Shown here: positions 9,669 to 19,100 of the stretch, piece by piece
How the letters are laid out: the number at the start of each line of letters is the position of its first letter
How positions within the stretch are numbered: the stretch's first letter is position 1
Assembly: GCF_011603255.1 (NCBI RefSeq)
Contig: NZ_JAANCM010000008.1
Span: 1-64,000, forward strand
Length of the DNA stretch: 64,000 nucleotides
Direction of reading: 5' to 3'
Source: Ferranicluibacter rubi
Lineage (GTDB): Bacteria > Pseudomonadota > Alphaproteobacteria > Rhizobiales > Rhizobiaceae
Position numbers and translations under genes: made by a program
Notes under the pieces: generated by a model
Seen by the model: the letters and a program-made list of their open reading frames with translations, nothing else
The model's database searches: none
What the model was told of the DNA's origin: nothing

Positions 9669-10717
9669 CCCTGGCAAAAAGCGAAACAGCAACGGCCCGC
9701 AAGCGCCTCGGCTTCTTCACCCGCCTCCTCGATGATGTCTCCCCCGGCGAACGCTACAGGCTGGCAGCCGAGCAGATCGGCCATGCCGAGGCGTTCGGCT
9801 TCGACAGCGCCTGGATCGCCCAGCATCACTTCCATCCGGAGGAGGGTGGGCTTCCTTCGCCGAGCGTGTTCCTTGGCTATGTCGCGGCGCGGACGGAGCG
9901 CATCCGGCTTGGCACCGGCGTCATCACCCTGCCCATGGAAAATCCGATCCGGGTTGCCGAAGATGCCGCCGTCCTCGAACTGCTGTCTAACGGCCGCCTT
10001 GAGGTGGGCTTCGGCACGGGCGGTACGCGCGAATCCTTTGAGGAATTCGGCATCGACAGCGCGACGCGCGGCGAGGTCTATGCGCGCAACCTCGCGTTGG
10101 TCCGAACGGCATGGGCCGGGAAAGCCTTGCCGAGCGGTAACATGCTCTATCCGCCGGCGCCGACACTGATCGACCGCGTCTGGCTGGCCACGTTTTCGGT
10201 TGGTGGCGCCGAGCTTGCCGGCCGCTCCGGCGACGGGCTGATGCTGTCGCGCACGCAGCCGCGGCCCGCCGACCGGCTGGACGCGACACTGCCCGACCTG
10301 CAGAATCCGCTTATCGACGCCTATCTCGCGGCATTGCCCAAGGGCCGCGCGCCGCGCATCCTCGGCTCGCGCAGCCTGTTCGTGGCGGAGAGCCGCAAGG
10401 AGGCGCTGCGGCTCGCGGACATCGGCCTGACCCGCGTTGCCGCACGCTTTGCCGAAGCGGGGCATCGCATCCCCGGCACCTCGGTGCACGACCTCATCCG
10501 CGCCCTCGACAGCCACGTCGGCACGCCGGACGACGTCATCGCCTCGCTGAAGGCCGATGATGCACTGGCACGCACCACCGATCTGACCTTCCAGGTCCAC
10601 TCCATCGATCCGCCGCATACCGACATCCTTCGCTCGATCGAGCTGATCGCAACGCATGTGGCGCCAACCCTCGGCTGGCATCGCAGTGAAGCCGGCCATC
10701 TCGCTGCGGCGGAATAG
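9665..10717 (+). CDS. FMN-dependent luciferase-like monooxygenase (KPN_01858-like)
   Basis: This 350-residue flavin monooxygenase belongs to the bacterial luciferase superfamily (TIM barrel, reduced FMN and O2). Family motifs are IGHAEAFGFDSAWIAQHHF, RIRLGTGVITLPMENPIRVAEDAAVLELL and GRLEVGFGTGG. It resembles what I know as the KPN_01858 family, recorded beside family-5 ABC importers and AhpD-like proteins, exactly as here. The start is coupled to the ATPase stop (ATGA). No flavin reductase gene lies in this operon, so reduced FMN must come from elsewhere; a RutF-type reductase is at 27170. The substrate is presumably the imported compound. Confidence 0.88.
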   Translation: MTLAKSETATARKRLGFFTRLLDDVSPGERYRLAAEQIGHAEAFGFDSAWIAQHHFHPEEGGLPSPSVFLGYVAARTERIRLGTGVITLPMENPIRVAEDAAVLELLSNGRLEVGFGTGGTRESFEEFGIDSATRGEVYARNLALVRTAWAGKALPSGNMLYPPAPTLIDRVWLATFSVGGAELAGRSGDGLMLSRTQPRPADRLDATLPDLQNPLIDAYLAALPKGRAPRILGSRSLFVAESRKEALRLADIGLTRVAARFAEAGHRIPGTSVHDLIRALDSHVGTPDDVIASLKADDALARTTDLTFQVHSIDPPHTDILRSIELIATHVAPTLGWHRSEAGHLAAAE

Positions 10718-10770
10718 GTTCCGTCTCTTTCTCTCGCTGAACGACCCCAGAGCGAAGAGGCGAAATACGC

Positions 10771-10798
10771 CAGACATCTGCACCCAGACATCTGCACA
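10771..10798 (+). repeat. Tandem 14-bp repeat in the leader of the CMD-domain gene
   Basis: CAGACATCTGCACC at 10771-10784 is followed directly by CAGACATCTGCACA at 10785-10798. The repeat ends next to the ribosome-binding site (AAGGAGA) of the gene at 10810. It may be a slippage duplication with no role; it lengthens the gap after the monooxygenase gene. Confidence 0.7.
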
Positions 10799-10809
10799 AG
10801 GAGACCATC

Positions 10810-11397
10810 ATGACCGATATCATCGATACGCTGGCGGGAACCGCGACCGGATCGCCGCTGGAGGCCCTGCGCTTGCGGCGACCCGTGACGCGGGACAACG
10901 CGGAAAAGACGTACCGGGCGCTCTTCCAGCCGGTAAACGTCGACGATGTCAGCCTCGCCGAGCGTTTCGCCGTCGCATTGTTCGTGGCCGTCCTGCATGC
11001 CGATACCGCAAGTACCGAGCATTATGGTGCACTTCTGACCGGCCAGCCGGACGGGGAGAGGCTGCTTGCCGCCGTTCTCGCTGCCGCCGAGGCCGGTGTC
11101 ACGAAAGGCCCTTATGGCGCTTATCCGGATGGACCGCTCTCGGTCGAAAACAAGGCGGGCCTCCAATACGCCGTCGCTTCCGCGCAGCGTGATGCGATCG
11201 GCGCGCGGCTGGCGGCGGCGCTCGATCATGCGCATCTGCTCGTCTTCCGGCCGCGGGAGGCGAGCCCGGAAGCTCTCGCTGCCTTGGCGGCTGCCGGCTG
11301 GAGCAGCACCGGCATCGTCACGCTGTCCCAGCTCGTCGCGTTTCTTTCGTTTCAGATCCGCGTTGTCGCCGGTCTGAAAGTCCTGTCCGCCGCCTGA
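10810..11397 (+). CDS. CMD-domain protein (Avi_7170-like)
   Basis: This 195-residue protein is of the carboxymuconolactone-decarboxylase/AhpD-like group. The helical core includes RFAVALFVAVLHAD and a C-terminal SQLVAFLSFQIRVVAGL segment. I see no CxxC pair, so it lacks the peroxidatic cysteines of AhpD. Position between the luciferase-like enzyme and a CxxC-containing AhpD-like protein matches the conserved Avi_7170/Avi_7169 pair. It may form a complex with its neighbour or act as a non-redox hydrolase. Ribosome site AAGGAG precedes the ATG by seven bases. Confidence 0.8.
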   Translation: MTDIIDTLAGTATGSPLEALRLRRPVTRDNAEKTYRALFQPVNVDDVSLAERFAVALFVAVLHADTASTEHYGALLTGQPDGERLLAAVLAAAEAGVTKGPYGAYPDGPLSVENKAGLQYAVASAQRDAIGARLAAALDHAHLLVFRPREASPEALAALAAAGWSSTGIVTLSQLVAFLSFQIRVVAGLKVLSAA

Positions 11398-11411
11398 ACG
11401 GAGATGCCCTC

Positions 11412-12026
11412 ATGAACGCTCCCCTGCAACACCCCGTCATCACGCCCGCCGTCGAGAATGCACCCGTCGCCTTCACCCAGGATCAGATCGGCTGGACGCC
11501 ATGGCTGGCGCCGCTTGCGGAAGATCAACTGACCGATCGACACTGGGCGGGTCTGGTCGAGGCATCCCGCGCGAAATCGCCCTATTTCATGCTTCTGGTG
11601 CGCGACCCCGATGTTCTGGAGGCGAGAACGAAAACGGACAAGGACATCTTCTACAATGTCGAAGACGGCCTGCCGCGCGCCGAGCGGGAACTGGCAGCGA
11701 CCGCCGCCTCGCGCGAAAATGGCTGCATCTTCTGTGCCTCCGTGCATTCCCGCTTTGCCTCGCATTTCTCAAAGCGCAGCGAGGACGTACAGCGTCTTCT
11801 GGATGAAGGCGTGAACGTCGATCTCGGCGAACGCTGGAATGCGATCATCGCGGCGTCCGTTGTCCTGACTCAGACGCCTCCGGCCTTCGACACCACCCAT
11901 GTCGACCGCCTGAAGGCTGCCGGCCTTTCGACCGAGGAGATCTCCGATGTCATCCATGGCGCTGCGTTCTTCAACTGGGCAAATCGGCTGATGCTCTCGA
12001 TCGGCGAGCCTCTGCCCGCCGGCTGA
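11412..12026 (+). CDS. Alkylhydroperoxidase (AhpD)-domain protein (Avi_7169-like)
   Basis: This 204-residue protein has the AhpD active-site motif: Cys105 and Cys108 with His112 (NGCIFCASVHSRF). In AhpD-fold proteins this pair reduces peroxides. The C-terminal helix bundle (VIHGAAFFNWANRLMLSIGEP) is also typical. It starts 14 bases after the CMD-domain gene. A likely role is removal of peroxide formed by the flavin monooxygenase or reduction of a hydroperoxide product; this is inference. Confidence 0.85.
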   Translation: MNAPLQHPVITPAVENAPVAFTQDQIGWTPWLAPLAEDQLTDRHWAGLVEASRAKSPYFMLLVRDPDVLEARTKTDKDIFYNVEDGLPRAERELAATAASRENGCIFCASVHSRFASHFSKRSEDVQRLLDEGVNVDLGERWNAIIAASVVLTQTPPAFDTTHVDRLKAAGLSTEEISDVIHGAAFFNWANRLMLSIGEPLPAG

Positions 12027-12193
12027 AACTTTCACGTTGCGCGCAGGGAAGCCGTCGACGTCACCGTGAAAAATGTTCGGCGCTTGCTGGCGGGCGTCGC
12101 ATCGTCCGCGCGGAAAACAGGGTGCCGTTCAGAAGCCGCGGGTGCGGCTCATCTCGTTTCATTCCCCATCCGCCGTCTTTGAGGAACAAGTCC

Positions 12194-13234
12194 ATGACGA
12201 TTCACACCAAGCCCGTGCATATGCCCACGATCGACTTTTCCCGGTTCTACGGCACGCCCGAAGAGCGGGACCTTTTCATTACGGAACTGACGCGCGTCCT
12301 CCATGACCACGGCTTCTTCTACCTGACCGGCCACGGCGTTCCGCAAAGCCTGATCGACGATGTGCTCGCGACATCCAAGCGCTTCTTCGCTATTCCGGAC
12401 GCTGACAAGCTGTCGATCGAGATGGTGAAATCACCGCATTTCCGCGGATACAATCGCGCCGGATACGAGCGGACACGCGGCGAGCAGGACTGGCGCGAAC
12501 AGCTCGATATCAACACCGAAGGGCAGCCGGTCGAGGCTGGCCCCGAGACCCCATGGAACCGGCTCTATGGACCGAACCAGTGGCCGGAGGCCCTGCCGGA
12601 GCTGCGACCGCTGCTCCTGCGTTACCAGGCCGAAGTCACCCGCATCGGCATCGACGTGCTCAAGGCGATCGCGCTATCCCTCGGCCAGCCGGAAAACGCA
12701 TTCGCCGATATCTACGAGCCATCTCCCTCGCAGCTTCTGAAGATCATCCGCTACCCGGGTCGAAATGAGGCAGGCAGCGACCAAGGCGTCGGCGCCCACA
12801 AGGACGGCGGCTTCGTGACCGTGCTTCTGCAGGATACGGTGCCCGGCCTGCGCATCCGCACGGAAGAGGGCGTGTGGATCGACGCGCCTCCGGTGCCGGG
12901 AACCTTCATCATCAACAGCGGCGAGCTTCTGGAACTCGCGACGAACGGCTTCGTGCGCGCCGACGTGCACGGCGTGGTGACGCCGCCCGCCGGCAGCGAA
13001 CGCTATTCCGTCGCCTTCTTCCTCGGCGCCCGTTACGACGCCACCATCCCCGTCATTCCGTTGCCCGAGAGCCTGAAGCGCGGCGAACGCGGCGTTACCG
13101 TCGATCCCCTTAACCCGATCTTCCGCGAGGTCGGTATCAACCACCTGAAGAGCCGCCTGCGCTCGCATCCCGATGTCGCAGCCAAGCACCATCCGGACCT
13201 GCTCCACCTGCTGGAAACGCCAGCCAAAATCTGA
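12194..13234 (+). CDS. 2-oxoglutarate/Fe(II) oxygenase, isopenicillin-N-synthase-like
   Basis: This 346-residue cytoplasmic enzyme has the non-heme iron oxygenase jelly roll. The iron ligands are His202 and Asp204 (VGAHKDGGF) and His259 (ADVHGVV), and Arg270 in SERYS should bind the cosubstrate carboxylate. The N-terminal DIOX_N region (PTIDFSRFYG, HGFFYLTGHGVP) is complete. I chose ATG 12194, preceded by GAGG; an in-frame ATG at 12122 would add 24 residues without homology. It follows the AhpD-like gene by 167 bp and is probably part of the same pathway. It could hydroxylate or oxidatively cleave the imported compound. Confidence 0.87.
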   Translation: MTIHTKPVHMPTIDFSRFYGTPEERDLFITELTRVLHDHGFFYLTGHGVPQSLIDDVLATSKRFFAIPDADKLSIEMVKSPHFRGYNRAGYERTRGEQDWREQLDINTEGQPVEAGPETPWNRLYGPNQWPEALPELRPLLLRYQAEVTRIGIDVLKAIALSLGQPENAFADIYEPSPSQLLKIIRYPGRNEAGSDQGVGAHKDGGFVTVLLQDTVPGLRIRTEEGVWIDAPPVPGTFIINSGELLELATNGFVRADVHGVVTPPAGSERYSVAFFLGARYDATIPVIPLPESLKRGERGVTVDPLNPIFREVGINHLKSRLRSHPDVAAKHHPDLLHLLETPAKI

Positions 13235-13559
13235 GATTGAGCCGCGAGCAGCGGTATTCTCAAAGATCGAGAGATGGTCTGCCGTCTGCACGGATTGGCT
13301 GTCGGCGTTGCGCGAGTTCGACGTCGAAACGGGAGGGCGGATCTGTAGCGGACATGCGGGCGCAGGCCGAATATGCGCTGGCGGCAGCGACGATGGTGAC
13401 GCCGCTCTCCGGCGCTCAGGAGGTTGCGCTCGGTCGTTTGGTCTCCTCCATTTCAACGCTCTCACTCTCGAACCATCCCAAGATCTTACGGATGTCATTC
13501 AGCCCCTTCTTGATGTAGCAAGATCTGTGGAGGACGGCTGCAGGGAGTGAACGCATCTG
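13235..13559. other. Gene-free stretch of 325 bp
   Basis: I see no supported gene or RNA here. On the minus strand at about 13440-13525 one frame reads YIKKGLNDIRKILGWFESES, which looks protein-like, but it has no ribosome site and no family I recognise. It may be the remnant of a lost gene. No clear terminator follows the oxygenase gene. Confidence 0.3.
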
Positions 13560-14906
13560 ATGCTCGAATGGCTTCAGCTTCAACTGTCTGCCGCGCTGCC
13601 AGGGCGCTCGACGTCCGACGAGCAGTCGCGGCGGCTGCACGATGCGGAACTGACGGGGTTGGCGACCGCGTTCCGCGTGCGGCTCTGCGCCGTGGCCGTC
13701 ATTGCGCTCTGGCTTCTGGTCAGCACCGCCTGGCCGCGCAACATCTACTATCTCGCTATCAGTCTCGCCTTCCTTGCACTCAGCTACATCCCTTATGCAA
13801 CCCGCCGCCATCCGGCCGCCTGGACGATCAAGCTCGCTTGCACCATCCTCGACGTCGCCCTCATCACGTCCACCATCCTTCTCCCGCCCTTCGGCGACTT
13901 TGCGTCCGACTGGCCGATCCAGACGCGGACACGCGGCCCGGAATTCCTCTATGTGCTTTTGTTGCTTGCAGAATCTGCGCTGACCTATTCGCCGATCCTC
14001 GTCGTGTGGACCGGTGGCATCATAATCGCGGTCTGGTCCTTCGGCATCAACAGCATCTACGACAGGGTGGATACCGTCAGGTTCGGCGATGCCGGCGACC
14101 TGACGGAGATGCAGGCGCTGGAGCGGTTTCTCAATCCTTACTTCGTCGGCCTCGCCCAGATGTGGGTGCAGGTGGTGACGACCGGGCTATTCACCCTGTT
14201 CCTCGCTATTGCTGTGCTGCGCAGCCGCAACACGCTGATCGCCCAGATCAAGGACAATGCCGTGCGGCAGTCGCTCGCGCGCTATGTGTCGCCCGATGTC
14301 GCGCATGCCATGGGAGACGATGGCCCAAGCTTCGGCGCGCCCTCCAAGCGCGAGGTTGCGGTGATGTTCGTGGATATCGTCGGCTTCACGCACATGGCGG
14401 AAAAGCGCTCGCCCGAGCAGGCGCTGGCGCTTCTGCGCAGCTTTCAGGAACGGGGATGCGCCGTGCTGCTTCCCAGCGGCGGTACGCTCGACAAGTTTCT
14501 GGGCGATGGCATCATGGCGACGTTCGGCGGCGTCGAGCCGCAGACCGATGCGGGCCAGCGGGCGCTCTCCTGTGCCTTCGATCTTTTGGACGCCTATGCC
14601 GCGTGGAACGCCAAGCGGACGTTACGCGGCGCCGAGCCCATCCGCGTGGCGATCGGCCTGCACTTCGGCGAAGTCATCGTCGGCAACGTGGGAACCAGCG
14701 AACGGCGCGAATTCACCGTTATCGGCGACGTTGTCAACGTGGCAAGCCGACTGGAGCGCGCCACGCGGGATCTCGACGGTCGCCTCGTGGTGTCCGATGC
14801 CTGCCTGCGGGCTGCGGGAGGGGTTCCGCCCGGCCGCAGCTTCACCCGCACGCTGACGGTCGACATTCGGGGCCGGGATCATCCGGTGCGCGCGCATCTG
14901 GCGTGA
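13560..14906 (+). CDS. Membrane class III adenylate/guanylate cyclase
   Basis: This 448-residue protein makes cyclic nucleotide from ATP or GTP. Residues 40-225 hold about six membrane helices (for example LCAVAVIALWLLVS, YYLAISLAFLALSY, LFTLFLAIAVL). A linker (LARYVSPDVAHAM) leads to the catalytic domain at 262-448. Metal-binding aspartates are Asp272 (MFVDIVGFTHMA) and Asp316 (KFLGDGIMATFG), and the transition-state region VVNVASRLERATRD is present. Such membrane cyclases are numerous in rhizobia. It stands alone between the oxygenase and a convergent DUF882 gene; no link to either is evident. The sensing signal is unknown. Confidence 0.9.
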   Translation: MLEWLQLQLSAALPGRSTSDEQSRRLHDAELTGLATAFRVRLCAVAVIALWLLVSTAWPRNIYYLAISLAFLALSYIPYATRRHPAAWTIKLACTILDVALITSTILLPPFGDFASDWPIQTRTRGPEFLYVLLLLAESALTYSPILVVWTGGIIIAVWSFGINSIYDRVDTVRFGDAGDLTEMQALERFLNPYFVGLAQMWVQVVTTGLFTLFLAIAVLRSRNTLIAQIKDNAVRQSLARYVSPDVAHAMGDDGPSFGAPSKREVAVMFVDIVGFTHMAEKRSPEQALALLRSFQERGCAVLLPSGGTLDKFLGDGIMATFGGVEPQTDAGQRALSCAFDLLDAYAAWNAKRTLRGAEPIRVAIGLHFGEVIVGNVGTSERREFTVIGDVVNVASRLERATRDLDGRLVVSDACLRAAGGVPPGRSFTRTLTVDIRGRDHPVRAHLA

Positions 14907-14918
14907 TGGTGCGACGCG

Positions 14919-16307
14919 TCAGCCGTCCCGTGCAAACCGGTTGGCGTCGAACGGGATCGACGGAACGGATGCGCCACGCCGACGCCCGGGGATCTCGTCC
15001 GGTCGTGCAGAGGCGCTGGTGGCTGTAGCGGCGAAAACGCGGCGCAGATTTCTTGGAAGGACGAGGCGCTGGAGCGTGTCCGTGCGCGCCAATGCCCAGC
15101 CGAGCAAGGCTCGGTCAGTCACGGTCCACGCAGGCTGCAGGCTTCCGCGGCCCCAGGCAAGCGTGGTTTCCGCGGGTGTCGGCTGCCGCAAGGCGCGTCC
15201 GGCGAGCGCAAGGCCCGCCCGCGCCGTGAACCTCGGGGAGGGGAGGAATGTCGACGTACCCTCGCGAAGCGCGTTGTGATCGCTTTCCGTTATGTCTGCG
15301 GCAGGAGGTAGCACGGCGGCGCGGAAGGTCGGAACAGGCACGCTCAGGGCTGCGAGTTTTTGGGCTGCGAGATCGGGAGAGGTCTCCGGACGCGTCTCCG
15401 GTATCGGCCTCGTCTGGAGGTCGAGCGCTTTCTGCGCACGGCTCGTCTGTGTCGGCAGCAGTGCCGTCACCAGGCTCGCATCGTTCTTTGTCGTTTCGGG
15501 CGAGCGGTGTGGAGCCGCGCTTCCTGCCATGATGATCGATTTGCCGCTGGCCCGACGCTTGTGGTCCGCCATGGCGCTGTCATAGCCGGGCAGCGCCCGT
15601 CCGTCGGAGGGCAGATGCAGGGTCTTGCCGTTCGGGAAGATGCGCACGAGCTCCTGCCGCGACATCCGCGGCCATGCCCGGACATTGCCGACGTCGAGAT
15701 GCACGAAGGGCGAGCCGGATGTCGGGTAATAGCCGACGCCGCCTGCCTGCAACTGCATGGCGATGGAACGGAGCTTCGCCAGGCTCACGCCGGGAATGAA
15801 GAAGTCCATGGCCTTACCCAGCGTATGTTGGCTGTTCTTGGCGACGCCCGTGCTGCGGGAACGGCCGCGCAGCATGCTGTTGGTCGCGGGCGAGCGATAG
15901 GCGGAGACGATGTTGATGTGGCTCTTGGCACCGCTGCGCTCGTAGACGTCCCAGACGAGGTCGAGCAGGCGCGGGTCCATGCGGGCCGGCTCATTCCGGC
16001 GCCAGTCGCGCAGCAGCCGGTTGATCTGCGCCAGACCCTTCGCATCGTATTGCCCGTTCCGCTTGAACGTGATCGTCGCCCGCTCGCCCGTGTGGGTGAA
16101 AAACAATTTCAGAGCGCGGTCTTCGGCCACGGCCTCGAACGCTCCGAGTGTCAGCGCCGACACCGCGATAGCGGCAATGGCCGATGCGCGGGCGGCGCAG
16201 CGCGCCAGCACCTGAAGAGCCCTATGGGCGCCGGGCGGTAGCAGGCCTGCAAGACGTGCGGCCACAGAACGTTCGAACACGGCGTTTCCGATCTCTGCAA
16301 GAAACAA
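14919..16307 (-). CDS. DUF882 / YcbK-type M15-like peptidase domain protein
   Basis: This 462-residue exported or membrane-anchored protein has a hydrophobic segment at about 42-60 (SAIAAIAVSALTLGAF). Residues 65-235 form the DUF882 domain: LFFTHTGERATITFKRNGQY, then AYRSPATNSML, SQHTLGKAMDFF and SPFVHLDVG. His and Asp in QHTLGKAMD with HLD give the zinc site of D,D-peptidase-like M15 folds, so it probably trims or binds peptidoglycan. The C-terminal 220 residues are low-complexity and poorly conserved. The start is uncertain: TTG 16307 has no clear ribosome site, and a later GTG at 16265 is possible. Confidence 0.8.
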   Translation of the reverse strand: MFLAEIGNAVFERSVAARLAGLLPPGAHRALQVLARCAARASAIAAIAVSALTLGAFEAVAEDRALKLFFTHTGERATITFKRNGQYDAKGLAQINRLLRDWRRNEPARMDPRLLDLVWDVYERSGAKSHINIVSAYRSPATNSMLRGRSRSTGVAKNSQHTLGKAMDFFIPGVSLAKLRSIAMQLQAGGVGYYPTSGSPFVHLDVGNVRAWPRMSRQELVRIFPNGKTLHLPSDGRALPGYDSAMADHKRRASGKSIIMAGSAAPHRSPETTKNDASLVTALLPTQTSRAQKALDLQTRPIPETRPETSPDLAAQKLAALSVPVPTFRAAVLPPAADITESDHNALREGTSTFLPSPRFTARAGLALAGRALRQPTPAETTLAWGRGSLQPAWTVTDRALLGWALARTDTLQRLVLPRNLRRVFAATATSASARPDEIPGRRRGASVPSIPFDANRFARDG

Positions 16308-16477
16308 TGACGGCCGGCAGAAAGCGTCGGCACGTTCGTCTGGCAGAGATTATGGTCAACGAAGACTTAACAAGACGTTTCCTCGACATCAGAGACATGT
16401 CGTGTTGCCGCCAAGAGGCTGTTCGGAAACCCGGCGGCGGAGAGCCGGCGAGGGATTTCCGTCCTGCGGGCAAGACC

Positions 16478-17500
16478 TTAAAGGGCGATACCCAGATGAT
16501 CGAAGCGGTAGAGGAACTGGTCGTTTGGCTTCACCACGACATCCCGACCGATGGGCAGGACGAGGCCTCCATGGGTGCGGATCTGCAGGCGACCGGCGCC
16601 CTCGATATCCACGACAAGAAACGTGTCGCTACCCAGATATTCGGCGGACGCGACACGCCCCTTCCAACCGCCCCTGCCGCTTTCACCACCCGTATCGGTC
16701 ACGGCGCGGACGTCGAAATGTTCCGGCCGGACTCCAATGGTGATGGCGCGGTAATGGTCGGCCAACGGCCCCGTGATCAGGTTCATCTGGGGTGAACCGA
16801 TGAAGGTCGCGACGAAAATGTTGGCGGGCTTGTGGTAGAGATCGAGCGGATGCCCGATCTGTTCGACCTTGCCGGCATTCATCACCACGATCTTGTCCGC
16901 CATGGTCATCGCCTCGACCTGATCATGGGTGACGTAAACGGTGGTGGTCGCAAGCCTTTGCTGCAAATCGCGAATTTCCCCGCGCATCTGGACGCGCAGC
17001 TTGGCGTCGAGGTTGGAGAGCGGTTCGTCGAACAGGAAGACTTTCGGGGCGCGCACGATCGCTCGACCCATGGCGACGCGCTGGCGTTGGCCGCCGGACA
17101 GCGCGACAGGCTTGCGATCGAGATAACGCGTGAGATCCAGGATGTCCGCCGCCGAGGCCACCCGCTTGCCGATCTCATCCTTGGCAAGACCAGCAAGCCG
17201 CAACGCGAAACCCATATTGGATTCGACCGTCATGTGCGGATAGAGCGCGTAGTTCTGGAAGACCATGGCGATGTCGCGGTCCCGCGGTGCAAGGTCGTTG
17301 ACCCGCACGCCCTCGATGCGGATGTCGCCGGACGTGATCGCCTCCAAACCGGCGATCGTGCGCAGCAAGGTCGATTTTCCGCAGCCGGACGGACCAACCA
17401 GCGCAAGAAACTCGCCGTCCTCCGCCGCCACCGAAATACCGTGCAGCACCTCCAATGCTCCATAGGACTTGCGGATCTCTTCGAGTTCCAAACGCGCCAT
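16478..17500 (-). CDS. Sugar ABC transporter ATP-binding protein (UgpC/MalK type)
   Basis: This 340-residue ATPase has Walker A at 36-43 (GPSGCGKS), signature LSGGQ at 134-138, Walker B at 155-159 (FLFDE) and a C-terminal TOBE domain ([12 protein letters not shown]). Start choice: three ATGs run together at 17506, 17503 and 17500; GGGAGG sits six bases before the last, which I use. It is divergent from the sugar-binding protein at 17740 and supplies the energy subunit missing from that operon (binding protein plus two permeases). The MalK-type TOBE region may receive regulation. The paired alpha-mannosidase suggests mannosides. Confidence 0.92.
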   Translation of the reverse strand: MARLELEEIRKSYGALEVLHGISVAAEDGEFLALVGPSGCGKSTLLRTIAGLEAITSGDIRIEGVRVNDLAPRDRDIAMVFQNYALYPHMTVESNMGFALRLAGLAKDEIGKRVASAADILDLTRYLDRKPVALSGGQRQRVAMGRAIVRAPKVFLFDEPLSNLDAKLRVQMRGEIRDLQQRLATTTVYVTHDQVEAMTMADKIVVMNAGKVEQIGHPLDLYHKPANIFVATFIGSPQMNLITGPLADHYRAITIGVRPEHFDVRAVTDTGGESGRGGWKGRVASAEYLGSDTFLVVDIEGAGRLQIRTHGGLVLPIGRDVVVKPNDQFLYRFDHLGIAL

Positions 17501-17523
17501 CATCATCCTCCCGACACAGTGGC

Positions 17524-17554
17524 TTGACACAAAACAAAAGTGATTTAATCTAAT
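17524..17554 (+). promoter_or_regulatory. Probable sigma-70 promoter of the mannoside operon
   Basis: TTGACA at 17524-17529 is a perfect -35 box. Possible -10 boxes are TAATCT at 17546-17551 (16-bp spacer) and TCTAAT at 17549-17554 (19-bp spacer). It lies in the 239-bp divergent region between the ATPase and the binding protein, with a 5' leader of about 180 bases. The AT-rich GATTTAATCTAATTT overlapping the -10 is a reasonable place for a ROK repressor to bind. Confidence 0.6.
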
Positions 17555-17739
17555 TTCCACGGCCTGTGAAGATCGTTGTTGGAGGCGAGGAAGGTCGATG
17601 GGGAGCGGAGGCGGCAGGCGACAAGCCTGCGGCATACGATATCCACGAGACGAGGATGTGAACGCTGCCGCCGGTTCGGGCATCGCCGTGGGCGAGACGA
17701 GGTGCGGACGCACGAAAAACTTTTGGGGAGGACATTCGC

Positions 17740-19035
17740 ATGAACGCCAGAATTCTCACGCTCCTTTCGGCCGTCGCCATGACGCTGCCGGTCGCGGCTT
17801 TCGCGCAGGACACGATCACCGGCGACACCGTCGGACCGGCGGATGCGCCGAACAAGCTCGTGTTCCGCATGACGTCGGACGGTCCGCGCAACAACGATCC
17901 GGTTCTCGCAGAGGGTTATAGCAAGCTCTTCAATGCTTTCGTCGCCAATCATGCCGGATGGCAGGTCGAGTTGCAGATGATGTCCGGCGACATCAGCCAG
18001 GAGCAGGCCCGCATGCTCGAACAGGCCAAGTCCGGCAACGCGCCGGATTGCGCGGCCGTCGATAGCTTCGTCCTGCCGCTGTTCAAGAAGTCCGGCGTGC
18101 TGCAGTCGTTTTCGCCCTATTTCAAGAAGGAAGAGATCGACCAGCTGTTCCCGTTCATCCGCGAAGGTGTGACCGGCGCCGACGGTCAGATCTATGCCTG
18201 GTGGTGGTCGACCGACCTGCGCGTGCTTTACCGCAACACCGAGATTATTCCCGATGCGCCCGAAACCTGGGACGACACGAAGAAGGCCGCACTTGCCTCC
18301 GTCGAAAAGGGCATGGAAGGTATTCTTTTCAACGGTGGCCGCTACGAGGGCACGACCTTCGATTGGCTGGCGAACTTCTGGGGCCAGGGCGGCAAGCTCG
18401 TGGACGATGCCGGCAAGCCGGTCTTCGGAGAAGGCGAGAACCGCGAGAAATTCGTGAAGGCCGTCAACTACTATCGCGATCTGGTGGAATCCGGTGCCGC
18501 ACCCAAGCGCGTGGCAACCATCGGCAATTATGACGACTTCAATGCTGCTGCTGCGGCCGGCACATCGGCGCTGTTTGTCGGCGGCAACTGGCAGTACAGC
18601 CAGCTGAAGACGGTTCTGGAGCCGGAAGAGCTTGCCAAATGGACCTTTTCGCGGCTTCCCGGCCCGACCAAGGACGAGCGTTCCACCGGCACCGGCGGCT
18701 GGACGGTCGCCGCCTTCTCCAAGGATCCGGCCAAGGTCGAGATGTGCGCGAACCTCGCCCGCGAGATCTACATGGGACCGGCGAACGAGCTACAGGAACA
18801 GTTGCCGACGCGGGCCGACTTCTACTCGACCTACAAGATCTTCTCGAGCGATGCCAACAAAGCGTTTGGCGAGGCCTTGAAGGTCGGGCAAGCGCGACCA
18901 GGTGCGCCCGTCTACCCGGAGATCTCCAACCAGATCCAGATCATGATGGGCAAGGTGCTCACCGGCGCCGAAACCACGGATGCAGCGGTCGATGAAGCCT
19001 TCAAGGCGGCGACCGCGGCTTTCGGCCGCCTCTAG
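17740..19035 (+). CDS. Sugar ABC transporter substrate-binding protein (family 1)
   Basis: This 431-residue periplasmic receptor has a Sec signal peptide at 1-22 (cleavage after AFA). The rest is a family-1 (MalE-like) fold with the typical features [33 protein letters not shown] and [12 protein letters not shown]. Ribosome site GGGGAGGA precedes the ATG. It is followed by two permeases and an alpha-mannosidase, so the ligand is probably a mannose-containing oligosaccharide or glycoside. The strong hairpin just after the stop should favour high expression relative to the permeases. Confidence 0.92.
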   Translation: MNARILTLLSAVAMTLPVAAFAQDTITGDTVGPADAPNKLVFRMTSDGPRNNDPVLAEGYSKLFNAFVANHAGWQVELQMMSGDISQEQARMLEQAKSGNAPDCAAVDSFVLPLFKKSGVLQSFSPYFKKEEIDQLFPFIREGVTGADGQIYAWWWSTDLRVLYRNTEIIPDAPETWDDTKKAALASVEKGMEGILFNGGRYEGTTFDWLANFWGQGGKLVDDAGKPVFGEGENREKFVKAVNYYRDLVESGAAPKRVATIGNYDDFNAAAAAGTSALFVGGNWQYSQLKTVLEPEELAKWTFSRLPGPTKDERSTGTGGWTVAAFSKDPAKVEMCANLAREIYMGPANELQEQLPTRADFYSTYKIFSSDANKAFGEALKVGQARPGAPVYPEISNQIQIMMGKVLTGAETTDAAVDEAFKAATAAFGRL

Positions 19036-19046
19036 GCACCCAGGTT

Positions 19047-19071
19047 CGGCGCGGGGTCGGTCCCCGCGCCG
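19047..19071 (+). repeat. Intercistronic GC-rich hairpin after the binding-protein gene
   Basis: A perfect 10-bp stem (CGGCGCGGGG / CCCCGCGCCG) with the 5-base loop TCGGT lies eleven bases after the stop codon, with no U-run. This is the second binding-protein gene in the window with such an element; it probably protects the upstream message. Confidence 0.65.
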
Positions 19072-19100
19072 CGCACGTCTCGCAAAAGGCCGCCTTGATC

